This document shows, piece after piece, positions 17,396-25,525 of a DNA stretch of 64,000 nucleotides (positions are counted from its first letter, which is position 1; each line of letters opens with the position of its first letter). The DNA lies in contig NZ_SBIP01000001.1 in assembly GCF_004053875.1 (NCBI RefSeq), positions 744,001 through 808,000 of the forward strand. Reading direction: 5' to 3'. The position numbers were made by a program, and so were the translations under genes. The stretch comes from Neorhizobium lilium. Lineage in GTDB: Bacteria > Pseudomonadota > Alphaproteobacteria > Rhizobiales > Rhizobiaceae. Under the pieces are notes generated by a model. That model saw nothing but the letters and a program-made list of their open reading frames with translations. It did no database searches and was not told the origin of the DNA.

Positions 17396-18988
17396 TTATC
17401 GTTTGCTGACGAGGTACCACTGCGGAGACCTCGATTGCTGGTCAGTCAGTGCTTCGACATTGGAACGGACGGCGCTTGGCTGAGTGGCAGCAGCGACGGC
17501 GAACAGCGGCGGTGCCGAATTCAGGAATTTTTCCTGGATCTGTTTGTAGAGAGCGGTGCGTTTGGTTTCGTCGCTTTCAGTGCGCGCCTCAGACGTCAGC
17601 TTCGTCAGTTCGGGGATGTCCCACGACGTGCGCCAGGCAAGACTTGCTGTTTGGCTGCTTTGCGGACTGTTGTCAAAATTGCTGGTGTACGCCTGGATAG
17701 CACCCAGCACGTTCGGCATCTGCCCGCCGCTGCGACCTATGATCATCGAGAACTTGCGATCCCGCATCTTTCCATAGACCTGGGTGCCATTGCCCTGGAC
17801 GATTTTTACCGTGATGCCTGCTTGGGCCAACGATCCCTGGATCGCGGTGGCGATGTCGACATATGGCGAATCCGAAAGTACCAGCATCTCGGTGCTGAAG
17901 CCGTTGGGATATCCTGCTTTCGTCAGCATGTCCTTGGCTTTGACGATGTCGAGCTTGTAGCCTGGATCGGCGATAGCACCCGGATAGTCTGCGGGGACCG
18001 GCACCTGGCGCTTCATGCCGTAATCACCAATAACAGCCGTCCCGATACCATCGTAATCGATCAGATAGGGCAAGACCGCGCGCACTTCGGGCTTGGCAAA
18101 GTTTTCATCGGCAGTGCTGACAGCCAAATAATAAAAGCCGCCGCTGCCGACCTTCTGGATCTTGATCTCTTTGTTGGTGGCCATCGCCTTGAGGTCCGCC
18201 GCCGAAAGGGAGCGGGCGACATCGATATCACCATTCTCGATCTGCAAACGCTGGCTCTGTGATTCAGGCATGTGGCGGATGACAACCCGGCGCATCTTCG
18301 GCTGTCCGCGCCAATAGGCATCGTTGCGATCAAGGATGACGGCATCGTTTGCGCTCCAGCGTCGCAGCGTGAACGCCCCGGATCCGGCGGAATTGTTGGT
18401 CAGCCAGGCGCGGCCGAGATCGTCGCCTTCTTGGTGTTCAATGACCGTCTTGCTGTCAATAATATTGCCGACGGCGCGGGCTAACGTATAGAGGACAATT
18501 TCAGGATTGATCTTCGTCGCCTGTTTCAGCACGACAGTTTTTTCGTCTGGCGCACTGAGTGTTGTTTCCAGACTTTCGGCGGAATAGCCGAGTTCTCGCA
18601 TGAACGAGGCTGGTCCGCGATTGAGCTTCATCACCCGCTTGAGGGACCAGACCACGTCAACGGAGGTGACAGGGTTTCCGGACTGGAATTTTGCATCCGA
18701 ACGCAGCGTGAAAGTCAGCGTGCCGTCCGGTGCCGTGCTCCAAGTCTCGGCGAGACCGGGCACTATCTTACTCGGCGTTTTGGCATCCATTTCCACCAAG
18801 CGGTCATAGAGGTTGTTGAGCACGTCGAAGGACTCATCCCCGATAGCCTCGGCTGGGTCGAGTGTCAGGAGATTGGTCATAGAAAGCCCAATGACCAGCT
18901 GGTCCTTCGGCGTTTCCGCCCAGGTGGGAAAAGGCGTGGTTGCGAGTATGGTCGCGGCCACGAGCGAGGATAGGATATATCTGTGCAT
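17396..18988 (-). CDS. ABC transporter substrate-binding protein (family 5) of the complete importer
   Basis: A 530-residue periplasmic binding protein with a Sec-type signal (MHRYILSSLVAATILATTPF, cleavage near AWAE). Family-5 blocks are GLAETWSTAPDGTLTFTLRS near residue 80, FQSGNPVTSVDVVWSLKR and GSGAFTLRRWSANDAVILDR. Start at 18986-18988 has GGGAGG eight bases upstream; a longer frame overlaps the regulator side. It leads the operon and would deliver ligand to the permease pair. Linked genes (ManD-type dehydratase, RraA-like, SDR) suggest a sugar-acid-containing ligand rather than a peptide, by inference. Confidence 0.9.
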   Translation of the reverse strand: MHRYILSSLVAATILATTPFPTWAETPKDQLVIGLSMTNLLTLDPAEAIGDESFDVLNNLYDRLVEMDAKTPSKIVPGLAETWSTAPDGTLTFTLRSDAKFQSGNPVTSVDVVWSLKRVMKLNRGPASFMRELGYSAESLETTLSAPDEKTVVLKQATKINPEIVLYTLARAVGNIIDSKTVIEHQEGDDLGRAWLTNNSAGSGAFTLRRWSANDAVILDRNDAYWRGQPKMRRVVIRHMPESQSQRLQIENGDIDVARSLSAADLKAMATNKEIKIQKVGSGGFYYLAVSTADENFAKPEVRAVLPYLIDYDGIGTAVIGDYGMKRQVPVPADYPGAIADPGYKLDIVKAKDMLTKAGYPNGFSTEMLVLSDSPYVDIATAIQGSLAQAGITVKIVQGNGTQVYGKMRDRKFSMIIGRSGGQMPNVLGAIQAYTSNFDNSPQSSQTASLAWRTSWDIPELTKLTSEARTESDETKRTALYKQIQEKFLNSAPPLFAVAAATQPSAVRSNVEALTDQQSRSPQWYLVSKR

Positions 18989-19105
18989 TTCGTTGATCCT
19001 CCCGATCATAGACAATGGCGCCAGCGAGCACGCCTCCCGAGCTGCGGCGACATCCATAGGTTTGAGTGGTCTATTCCGCCCAGTGAACCCAGGGCAGCGT
19101 GAGTG

Positions 19106-19873
19106 TCATCCGGTGAAGCCGAACGTCGTTCTTGCCGGCACCTTGCTGACGGATTCGATGAAACTCCAAAGCACATGATCCTCGCCGAGCGCCCAGGTGC
19201 GCTGATCCACCTCGCCGAGATGGTCGCGCATGGCCTGCGATGCACGACCGGGATCGCGGGCGGCGATGGCCTCGACAATGGCCTCATGCTCACGAAGAAC
19301 AATTTCCGTGCGGCGTACCCCTAAACGGTTCCTCAGGCTGCGAATGCGATCCACCTCGACCTTGGCAAGCTTCATGATCGGGATCAGCCCAGGCAGGCCC
19401 GCAGCCTTGAGAATGAGTGCATGAAACTGCTCGTCACAAAGAAAGAAATCCCAGTAGGCCTCCTTCTCGAGCGCTTCATGCTGGCGGGAGAAGTTGGCCT
19501 TCATCTGGTTGATGTGGGCGTCGCTGCGAAGCGTCGCGGCTTGGGCGGCTGCAGCCACTTCAATGTGAAGCCGCGCAAAACAGCCTTCCCTGAAGCGTTC
19601 GATGTCGATCAGCGCCACCCGGGTGCCGCTTTTCGGAACAACTGTCACCAGTCGCTCTTCAACGAGGCGTATCAGCGCCTCGCGGATGGGCGTCTTGCTG
19701 ACATTGAGACAGGCGCCAATCTCCTTCTCAGACAATGCGCTGCCGGGCCGCAACCGCATCTCCACGATGGCAGCGCGCAGCGCCTTATGCACCTGGTCTA
19801 CGAGAGAGCCTTCGAGATCCAGAGACGAAGGGGACAGAACTTCTGTAACGTCTGACGACAATTCCAAAGGCAT
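19106..19873 (-). CDS. GntR-family transcriptional regulator (FadR/FCD subgroup)
   Basis: A 255-residue regulator. The N-terminal winged helix spans about residues 22-90 (DQVHKALRAAIVEMRLRPGS, LNVSKTPIREALIRLVEERL). The C-terminal FCD ligand domain shows the metal/ligand residues D and H in DEQFHALILKAAG, H in REHEAIVEAIA and H in MRDHLGEVD. I chose ATG 19871-19873 with GGAG six bases upstream; the longer frame extends into the divergent promoter. It sits between the importer operon and the divergent RraA-like/SDR genes, so it probably represses both and responds to a sugar acid. Confidence 0.88.
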   Translation of the reverse strand: MPLELSSDVTEVLSPSSLDLEGSLVDQVHKALRAAIVEMRLRPGSALSEKEIGACLNVSKTPIREALIRLVEERLVTVVPKSGTRVALIDIERFREGCFARLHIEVAAAAQAATLRSDAHINQMKANFSRQHEALEKEAYWDFFLCDEQFHALILKAAGLPGLIPIMKLAKVEVDRIRSLRNRLGVRRTEIVLREHEAIVEAIAARDPGRASQAMRDHLGEVDQRTWALGEDHVLWSFIESVSKVPARTTFGFTG

Positions 19874-20208
19874 TTTGCATCTCCAAGCCAAAAGTAAGAT
19901 ATCAGATTGATTAAAAATATACAAGTGATATGATTGGAATATTAGAGGCGGACAAAATATGCCCATCGATACCAATTTGCCCGTCAGCGGCATCATTCTG
20001 GCAATGCCGCCCGTCGCCCACGCTTGGAACAGCTTTTTTTGCGCAATGCGCCGCGGTTGAGTTCTCACCCAATGACAGCACAGCAGAATTCAGTAAGAGC
20101 GGCGCCAACGTCAGCAGATGAAACGACATCGCTCCATCCAGATAATCCGGTTAGCGACGAGTGTCGCCTGCCGTCATCGTTAACGACAACGTCCAAGGAA
20201 TTTAAGTC
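19874..20208. promoter_or_regulatory. divergent promoter region between the GntR gene and the RraA-like gene
   Basis: 335 bp, AT-rich near the regulator start. An inverted pair ATATCA (19899-19904) and TGATAT (19926-19931) flanks an AT-rich core, and is a candidate GntR operator. Short ORFs here have no family match. No confident -35/-10 was assigned. Confidence 0.4.
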
Positions 20209-20931
20209 ATGACGACCAAGCTTTCCGCAGAGACCCGCGAGAAACTGCGTGGGGTGAGTACCGCAACGCTTTGCACAGCACTTTTTAAACGCGGCCTTCG
20301 CAACCAGTTCATCCAGGATGTACGCCCCGTCGGCAAGGCAAGCCGGAACATGGTGGGGGAAGCCTATACGCTGCGCTACATTCCAGCCCGCGAGGATCTC
20401 AACCCGCTGACGGCATTTCGCGACCGTGCCCATCCTCAGCGCAAGGCCGTTGAGGAATGCCCTCAGGGCGCAGTCTTCGTGATCGATAGCCGCAAGGATC
20501 CTCGTGCTGCTTCTGCAGGATCCATCCTCGTCAGCCGGCTCATGGTGCGCGGTGTCGAAGGCATCGTGACGGACGGTGGCTTTCGCGACTCTCCGGAGAT
20601 AGCCGAACTGCCGATTGGCGCCTACCACAACCGCCCCTCTGCGCCGACAAACCTCACCCTCCATCAGGCACTTGATATCAATGTGCCCATCGGATGTGGC
20701 GACGTTGCGGTGTTTCCAGGCGACGTCGTTGTTGGCGACGGCGAAGGCGTCATCGTCATCCCCGCAGATATTGCTGACGAAATTGCCGACGAGGCAGTCG
20801 AAATGACTGCGTTTGAAGATTTCGTGCTTGAGCAGGTGAACGGCGGACGCTCCATTCTCGGTCTCTATCCGCCGACAGATCCCGAAGCTGGCATCGACTT
20901 TGAGCGCTGGCGTAAAGCCTCCAACCGCTGA
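20209..20931 (+). CDS. RraA-like / HMG-aldolase-fold family protein
   Basis: A 240-residue member of the RraA-like (MenG/HMG aldolase) fold. The diagnostic metal/substrate loop GIVTDGGFRDSPEI near residue 120 has the G-x-x-x-D-G-x-x-R-D pattern. It is followed by the GCGDVAVFPGDVVVGDGEGV block near residues 162-185. Family members include 4-hydroxy-4-methyl-2-oxoglutarate aldolase, oxaloacetate decarboxylase and RNase E-inhibitor proteins. In this context (ManD-type dehydratase, SDR, sugar-acid-type regulator) a catabolic lyase acting on a keto-acid is more likely than RNase control, by inference. It is followed 101 bp later by the SDR gene on the same strand. Confidence 0.82.
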   Translation: MTTKLSAETREKLRGVSTATLCTALFKRGLRNQFIQDVRPVGKASRNMVGEAYTLRYIPAREDLNPLTAFRDRAHPQRKAVEECPQGAVFVIDSRKDPRAASAGSILVSRLMVRGVEGIVTDGGFRDSPEIAELPIGAYHNRPSAPTNLTLHQALDINVPIGCGDVAVFPGDVVVGDGEGVIVIPADIADEIADEAVEMTAFEDFVLEQVNGGRSILGLYPPTDPEAGIDFERWRKASNR

Positions 20932-21032
20932 TCCGGCGATAAAGTGGTGATGTTGCATGGCGCAAAGTCACCTCCCCAATATCTAGGCTTCAACGCCGAC
21001 ATGGAAATTTATGATCACGAAAGGATCTTCCC

Positions 21033-21782
21033 ATGAATGGACTTAAAGACAAGGTCGTGCTGGTAACAGGTGGCGGACGTGACATCGGCAAGGCATGTGC
21101 GGAACGGCTTGCCCAGGAAGGCGCCAAGGTCGTTATCACCTATTTCGGTTCAGCGTCCGGTGCCGAGCAGAATGTCAGCACGATCACCGCTGCAGGGGGC
21201 AAAGTGGTTGCGATCAAAGCGGACATGACAAAAGCCGCGGACGCGCAGGCGGCCGTGGATAGGGCAGTGTCGGAATTCGGCCAGCTCGATGGCCTAGTGC
21301 ACGTTGCTGGCGGTATTGTCGCGCGTAAAACACTGGCAGAAATGGACGAGGCATTTTTCCGCGAGGTGATCGACGTCAATCTGACATCTTTGTTTAACGT
21401 GACCAAGGCCGCAGCCGCTGCTATGGGTGAAGGCGGATCAATCGTTACTTTCGCTTCTCAAGCTGGCCGTGATGGTGGGGGCCCCGGCGCTATTGCCTAC
21501 GCGACTTCCAAGGGCGCCATCATGACGTTCACTCGCGGCCTCGCAAAAGAACTCGGACCCAAAATTCGCGTAAACTGCCTATGCCCCGGCATGATTTCCA
21601 CCACCTTCCACGATACGTTCACCAAACCGGAGGTCCGTGAAAAGGTTGCCGCGGCAACGCCGCTAAAGCGCGAAGGACAATCGGCCGAAGTCGCTAACCT
21701 GGTAGCCTTCCTGGTTTCTGAAGAATCTGCCTTTATCAGCGGAGCCAGCTACGACATCAACGGCGGCACACTGTTTTCATAA
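21033..21782 (+). CDS. short-chain dehydrogenase/reductase
   Basis: A 249-residue classical SDR. The cofactor motif [10 protein letters not shown] (TGxxxGxG type) lies near residues 12-21. The catalytic Ser is in IVTFASQAG near 140, the YxxxK motif is [10 protein letters not shown] near 155, and the PG motif is [11 protein letters not shown] near 185. It ends in [13 protein letters not shown], the usual C-terminal signature. It would oxidise or reduce a hydroxyl in sugar-acid catabolism. An intrinsic terminator follows at 21817, so the RraA-like and SDR genes form a two-gene operon. Confidence 0.88.
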   Translation: MNGLKDKVVLVTGGGRDIGKACAERLAQEGAKVVITYFGSASGAEQNVSTITAAGGKVVAIKADMTKAADAQAAVDRAVSEFGQLDGLVHVAGGIVARKTLAEMDEAFFREVIDVNLTSLFNVTKAAAAAMGEGGSIVTFASQAGRDGGGPGAIAYATSKGAIMTFTRGLAKELGPKIRVNCLCPGMISTTFHDTFTKPEVREKVAAATPLKREGQSAEVANLVAFLVSEESAFISGASYDINGGTLFS

Positions 21783-21816
21783 GGTAGAACATTACAATCA
21801 TATTTTCGGGAGTTGG

Positions 21817-21848
21817 GCCGGGGATCTTCCCCGGCTCCACCATTTTCT
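21817..21848 (+). terminator. intrinsic terminator after the SDR gene
   Basis: An 8-bp perfect stem GCCGGGGA (21817-21824) with its complement at 21828-21835, a 3-nt loop and a T-rich tail (CCATTTTC). It sits 35 bp beyond the SDR stop. Confidence 0.65.
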
Positions 21849-21915
21849 CGACCCGCCTAGAGATCCCAACAGGCGCCTATTCCAGCTACACCGTACTACA
21901 TCGTCTCAGCCTGGA

Positions 21916-22761
21916 TCAGTTGGTAAATTCCTTCGTGCGGGCCACAATCATCTCATAGATATCCTGGATCGGGTCGCGGATCTGCATGAAGCGTGAGGCG
22001 CCCATAAGGAGCAGCGCCGTCAGGTGCTCGCGGCCGCTTTCATATCCTAGAATCGGGGCAAATGGCGTCATTGGCACACGGCTGTCGGCAGCACAGAGAC
22101 GTTCAAATTCGTCGAAATTCGCGAAGCTCTCGTGGTTGTTGGCCCTGTGAAGGAAAGTCTCTACGGGCGTGCCCTCCGCCACGATCGCCTCATGGCTGTC
22201 AAGCATAATGTTGAAATATTCAATCACCGTCCGATCCTCTGGAAGGTCGGGTATGATGGAAATCCCGTTGACAAGCTCCTTCACGCGGATCAGGACGCCG
22301 TTGATATAGAGCGCGTGGCGGGGCGAGAGAAAAAGATCTCGGTGCGGCGTATGCGGCGCCAACGCATTGCGCGCGATGCGTATGGGCATCACGCTGTCCT
22401 GCCAGGACGGCCCGCTCCTGCGGTAGGATTGACGGCCTATCCATTTGATAGGCATGGCCCGGCCCCGCACTGTCTCGACTAGGTCACCAGCGCACAGATC
22501 TTCTATAGGCACCTCACCCCGAGGCGTCATGATGTTGGTTCCGGCCAGGAAACAGTTGGGTTCGTTGCCATTGTTGGTGTTACCCTGTTTGATGTCGTGA
22601 TCCCTCCGCACCTTCCTTCCCATCGCCTGGGCTGGCAAGGAAGAGATCATCGTCATCCCGCCTAGGGTAACCGCTACTTTGGCACCCGTGGCGCCCGCCA
22701 CTCCGAGAAAGTGACGCCGCGCCCGGCTGCGCGGGGCTCGCTGCTCTTTACTTGATGCCAT
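21916..22761 (-). CDS. Tat-exported stand-alone Hint-domain (hedgehog/intein) protein
   Basis: 281 residues. The N-terminus (RSRARRHFLGVAGATGAKVA) has a twin-arginine-type signal, with cleavage likely after SLPAQAMG near residue 47. The mature part opens a Hint domain at NCFLAGTNIMTPRGEVPIED near residue 70, with the N-terminal Cys nucleophile. It continues with LCAGDLVET, IKWIGRQSYRR, LFLSPRHALYINGVLIRVKE and YFNIMLDSHEAIVAEGTPVE, typical of the Hint_2 family. Only about 23 residues lie between the signal and the Cys, so no extein-like domain is attached. About 85 residues follow the core (ending MIVARTKEFTN). Function unknown. It lies convergent to the SDR gene and alone. Confidence 0.8.
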   Translation of the reverse strand: MASSKEQRAPRSRARRHFLGVAGATGAKVAVTLGGMTMISSLPAQAMGRKVRRDHDIKQGNTNNGNEPNCFLAGTNIMTPRGEVPIEDLCAGDLVETVRGRAMPIKWIGRQSYRRSGPSWQDSVMPIRIARNALAPHTPHRDLFLSPRHALYINGVLIRVKELVNGISIIPDLPEDRTVIEYFNIMLDSHEAIVAEGTPVETFLHRANNHESFANFDEFERLCAADSRVPMTPFAPILGYESGREHLTALLLMGASRFMQIRDPIQDIYEMIVARTKEFTN

Positions 22762-23239
22762 GGTCGCCTCCTGATTTTATAAATAATGCTCAGAATTTTC
22801 TGAATTGAGCATATCCCCATCAGTAATTATCGAAATGATCCCATTTGGACTTGAACAGCATGAAACAGGCGTAAGCCGCGGTAATTTAGGTATAGGAAAG
22901 GCTCTACTTTCGGCTGGATAAATTCGATGAAAAGTGTGATGCGGTTTGGTATGTAAGCGACAAGCTAATCATCTCAATTGTGCAGTGAGATGTCACACGT
23001 GTGAACTCACTTTGCTGCGGGCGGCGCTGATTGTGCAAGCTTACGCAGCCGTCTTGCTTGTCTCTGGCAAGCTGGGAGATACTTCCGAAACAGATCCCTC
23101 ATCTGGTCAACGACTGCGGACGCGTGGCAAATTGGAGCTGTTTTCTGTTAATTTCGGCGCAGGACTGATCGCGACGATATGCCTAGTGCCGTCGCAAGGT
23201 CGCGACAGCGAGGTTCGAGTACTTACCGTTGCTGGGGTG
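22762..23239. other. 478-bp intergenic region with a 12-bp palindrome
   Basis: No recognisable gene; a 119-codon plus-strand frame here has no family-like composition. A perfect palindrome TCACACGTGTGA lies at 22993-23004 and could be a protein-binding site. The promoter of the Hint gene should be near 22770-22850, where the DNA is AT-rich. Confidence 0.4.
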
Positions 23240-24238
23240 TCATCCGCCCCGGACGGATCCGCGCCAGACAAGCTCGGCAACCAGCTTTCGCGACCGGACC
23301 TGTGAAGGCGCGTGGGCAAGCCATGTAACAGCCTCGGCTGCAATCTCATCGACCGGCTGGGCGAAGGTGGTAAGATTGTAGGATGACCATTTTGCCTGCT
23401 CGATGTCGTCGAAGCCGATCAGGCAAAGCTGGGAGGGAATGTCCAGCTTGAACTGGTGCCGGGCGGCATCCATTACGCCGCAGGCGATGAGGTCGTTGGC
23501 GCAGAAGATCGCATCCGGCCGCGATTCCCGCGTCAGTAGGCGTTGCGCGAGCACCAGGCCGCTCTCGTAGGTGGTCGCCCCGAACCTTTCGACAGCCACC
23601 TCCATGCCATGTTTCCGGCCCGCCTCGCGGAACCCCTCCTCGCGCGCCATCAGGCTGGGCGTCAGGGCCTCGGAATTGGCAAAGGCGAAACTCCGGCAGC
23701 CCGCCCGCAGCAATGCAAGAAAGGCGCGCTGGGCAGCGTCGCGATCGTTGAGGTTGATCATCAGCGCGCCGTCGCGCTCCTCGTCCCGGTTGATCAGGAC
23801 AAGCCGCTGGCCGCTCTTGAGGCAGATGTCGGTGATCGACCGGGCCGGCATGCCCGACAGGATGATCGAGGCATCCGCACGGTAGCTGATCGCCAGCCGC
23901 AGCGCCTGCCCGACACTCTCGTCGGAGCGGTCCGTATTGACCAGCATGGCGATTTTGGAGGCGCTCTGGAGATGGCGGGTCAAGGCCCGGATCAGGCTTG
24001 CGCGGTAAGGCGTATCGAGTTCGGCTGCGATCAGGCACACGATGCCGCTCTCGTCGCGCATAAGCCCGCGCGCCAGGTGGTTGACGTGGTAACCCAGCGC
24101 CTCGGCCGCCTCGATCACCCGCCGACGGGTTTCCTGCGACACACTGGCGCCCTGCGTGAACGTGCGGGAAACGGCAGAACGCGACACCCCTGCCCGCTCC
24201 GCCACTTCTTTCGCGCTGACGAAAATCTTGCGGCTCAT
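23240..24238 (-). CDS. LacI-family transcriptional regulator
   Basis: A 332-residue LacI/GalR-type repressor. The N-terminal HTH is VSAKEVAERAGVSRSAVSRT followed by the hinge helix (YHVNHLARGLM, residues about 50-62). The periplasmic-binding-protein-like sensor domain follows (GIVCLIAAELDTPYRASLIR, DAIFCANDLIACGVMDAARH, LCLIGFDDIEQAKWSSYNLT, and FAQPVDEIA). ATG 24236-24238 has GGAGAGG upstream. It is divergent from the transporter gene cluster starting at 24427. Two copies of an operator lie between them, one of them 33 bp upstream of its own start, so it very likely represses itself and the transporter. Confidence 0.9.
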   Translation of the reverse strand: MSRKIFVSAKEVAERAGVSRSAVSRTFTQGASVSQETRRRVIEAAEALGYHVNHLARGLMRDESGIVCLIAAELDTPYRASLIRALTRHLQSASKIAMLVNTDRSDESVGQALRLAISYRADASIILSGMPARSITDICLKSGQRLVLINRDEERDGALMINLNDRDAAQRAFLALLRAGCRSFAFANSEALTPSLMAREEGFREAGRKHGMEVAVERFGATTYESGLVLAQRLLTRESRPDAIFCANDLIACGVMDAARHQFKLDIPSQLCLIGFDDIEQAKWSSYNLTTFAQPVDEIAAEAVTWLAHAPSQVRSRKLVAELVWRGSVRGG

Positions 24239-24270
24239 TGCCACCTCTCCTGCCCTAGTCATGGCGATCT

Positions 24271-24286
24271 TTGCAAAGGAGTGCAA
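24271..24286. promoter_or_regulatory. candidate LacI-family operator O1
   Basis: TTGCA-AAGGAG-TGCAA, a perfect 5-bp inverted repeat with 6-bp spacer, in the regulator-proximal part of the divergent promoter. It has the same architecture as the site at 24368-24383. Confidence 0.65.
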
Positions 24287-24367
24287 CAAGGAGATGACGG
24301 TTTTCTACATAACTAACTCATTTCATGTCCAATTACCATTGACACGCGCAGCTACCTCATGAAACGA

Positions 24368-24383
24368 TTGCACACGCTTGCAA
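24368..24383. promoter_or_regulatory. candidate LacI-family operator O2
   Basis: TTGCA-CACGCT-TGCAA, the same half-sites and spacing as the site at 24271-24286. Centres are 97 bp apart, compatible with looping between two bound dimers. It lies 44 bp upstream of the transporter start codon. Confidence 0.7.
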
Positions 24384-24426
24384 AGGCGTGATGATGTGGA
24401 GGCGTCATCTCAACCGGGAGGAAAAT

Positions 24427-25455
24427 ATGCGTTCCGTATTGATAGCAGCAGCTGCACTTGCGGCCGGAGTGACGACGAATGCACCGGCCACGCGCGCGGC
24501 CGGCGACCTGAACCTGATCTGCTCGGCAGACGTGGTCATCTGCGAGATGATGCAGCAGATGTTCCAGAAGGACACCGGCATCCAGGTGAACATGGTGCGC
24601 CTGTCGTCGGGCGAAACCTATGCCAAGATCCGTGCCGAAGCCCGGAATCCGAAAACCGATGTCTGGTGGGCTGGAACGGGCGATCCGCATCTCCAGGCCG
24701 CATTCGAAGGCCTGACGCAGGAATACAAGTCTCCACTTCTGGGAGAACTCAACAACTGGGCCCAGAAACAGGCGGAAAGCTCCGGCTATCGCACTGTCGG
24801 CGTTTACGCCGGTGCACTTGGCTGGGGCTACAACACGGATCTCTTCAAGCAGAAGGGATACAAGGAGCCGAAATGCTGGGCGGATCTTCTGGATAGCGCT
24901 TTCAAGGGGGAGATCCAGATGGCGAACCCGAACTCGTCCGGCACGGCCTATACGGCGCTGGCGACGCTTGTGCAGATCATGGGCGAGGACAAGGCTTTCG
25001 ATTATCTGAAGTCGCTCAACGCCAACATCTCCCAGTACACCAAGTCCGGCTCCGCGCCGGTCAAGGCTGCCGCGCGCGGCGAAACCGCGATCGGCATCGT
25101 CTTCATGCATGATGCAGTGGCCCAGACGGCGGAAGGCTTTCCCGTAAAGGCCGTCGCTCCTTGCGAAGGCACGGGTTACGAGATCGGCTCCATGTCGATC
25201 ATCAAGGGTGCCCGCAACCTCGATAACGCCAAGAAATGGTATGACTGGGCACTGAGTGCGCCGGTCCAGTCGCACATGAAGGATGCCAAGTCCTTCCAGC
25301 TTCCTTCCAACGCCAAGGCGGAGATCCCCAAGGAATCGCCCAAGTTCTCGGAGATCAAGCTGATCGACTACGATTTCGGCACCTACGGCGCGCCCGAGAC
25401 ACGCAAGAAGCTTTTGGAACGCTGGGACAAGGAAATCGGCGCCAACGCCAACTGA
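24427..25455 (+). CDS. ABC transporter substrate-binding protein, AfuA/FbpA type
   Basis: A 342-residue class-II periplasmic binding protein. Signal peptide MRSVLIAAAALAAGVTTNAP is cleaved near RAAG. Mature-region blocks are LNLICSADVVICEMMQQMFQ, GIQVNMVRLSSGETYAKI, and DVWWAGTGDPHLQAAFEGLT near residue 78, the last a hallmark of the AfuA group. AfuA relatives were first called iron binders, but characterised ones bind sugar phosphates, so iron is not assured. The ATG at 24427 follows GGGAGG; an upstream in-frame ATG at 24388 would lie inside the promoter. It is the first gene of the transporter/phosphatase cluster. Confidence 0.85.
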   Translation: MRSVLIAAAALAAGVTTNAPATRAAGDLNLICSADVVICEMMQQMFQKDTGIQVNMVRLSSGETYAKIRAEARNPKTDVWWAGTGDPHLQAAFEGLTQEYKSPLLGELNNWAQKQAESSGYRTVGVYAGALGWGYNTDLFKQKGYKEPKCWADLLDSAFKGEIQMANPNSSGTAYTALATLVQIMGEDKAFDYLKSLNANISQYTKSGSAPVKAAARGETAIGIVFMHDAVAQTAEGFPVKAVAPCEGTGYEIGSMSIIKGARNLDNAKKWYDWALSAPVQSHMKDAKSFQLPSNAKAEIPKESPKFSEIKLIDYDFGTYGAPETRKKLLERWDKEIGANAN

Positions 25456-25525
25456 CGCCATTGAGCCGCCTCCCGGCAACCGGCGCGGCGGCCAGACTTC
25501 CCTTGCAGCGAGGCACGTGCCGGCC

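Noticed and set aside
22946..23305. 119-codon plus-strand ORF in the gap before the LacI gene
   Set aside because: No family resemblance, and it overlaps the C-terminus of the LacI gene on the other strand.
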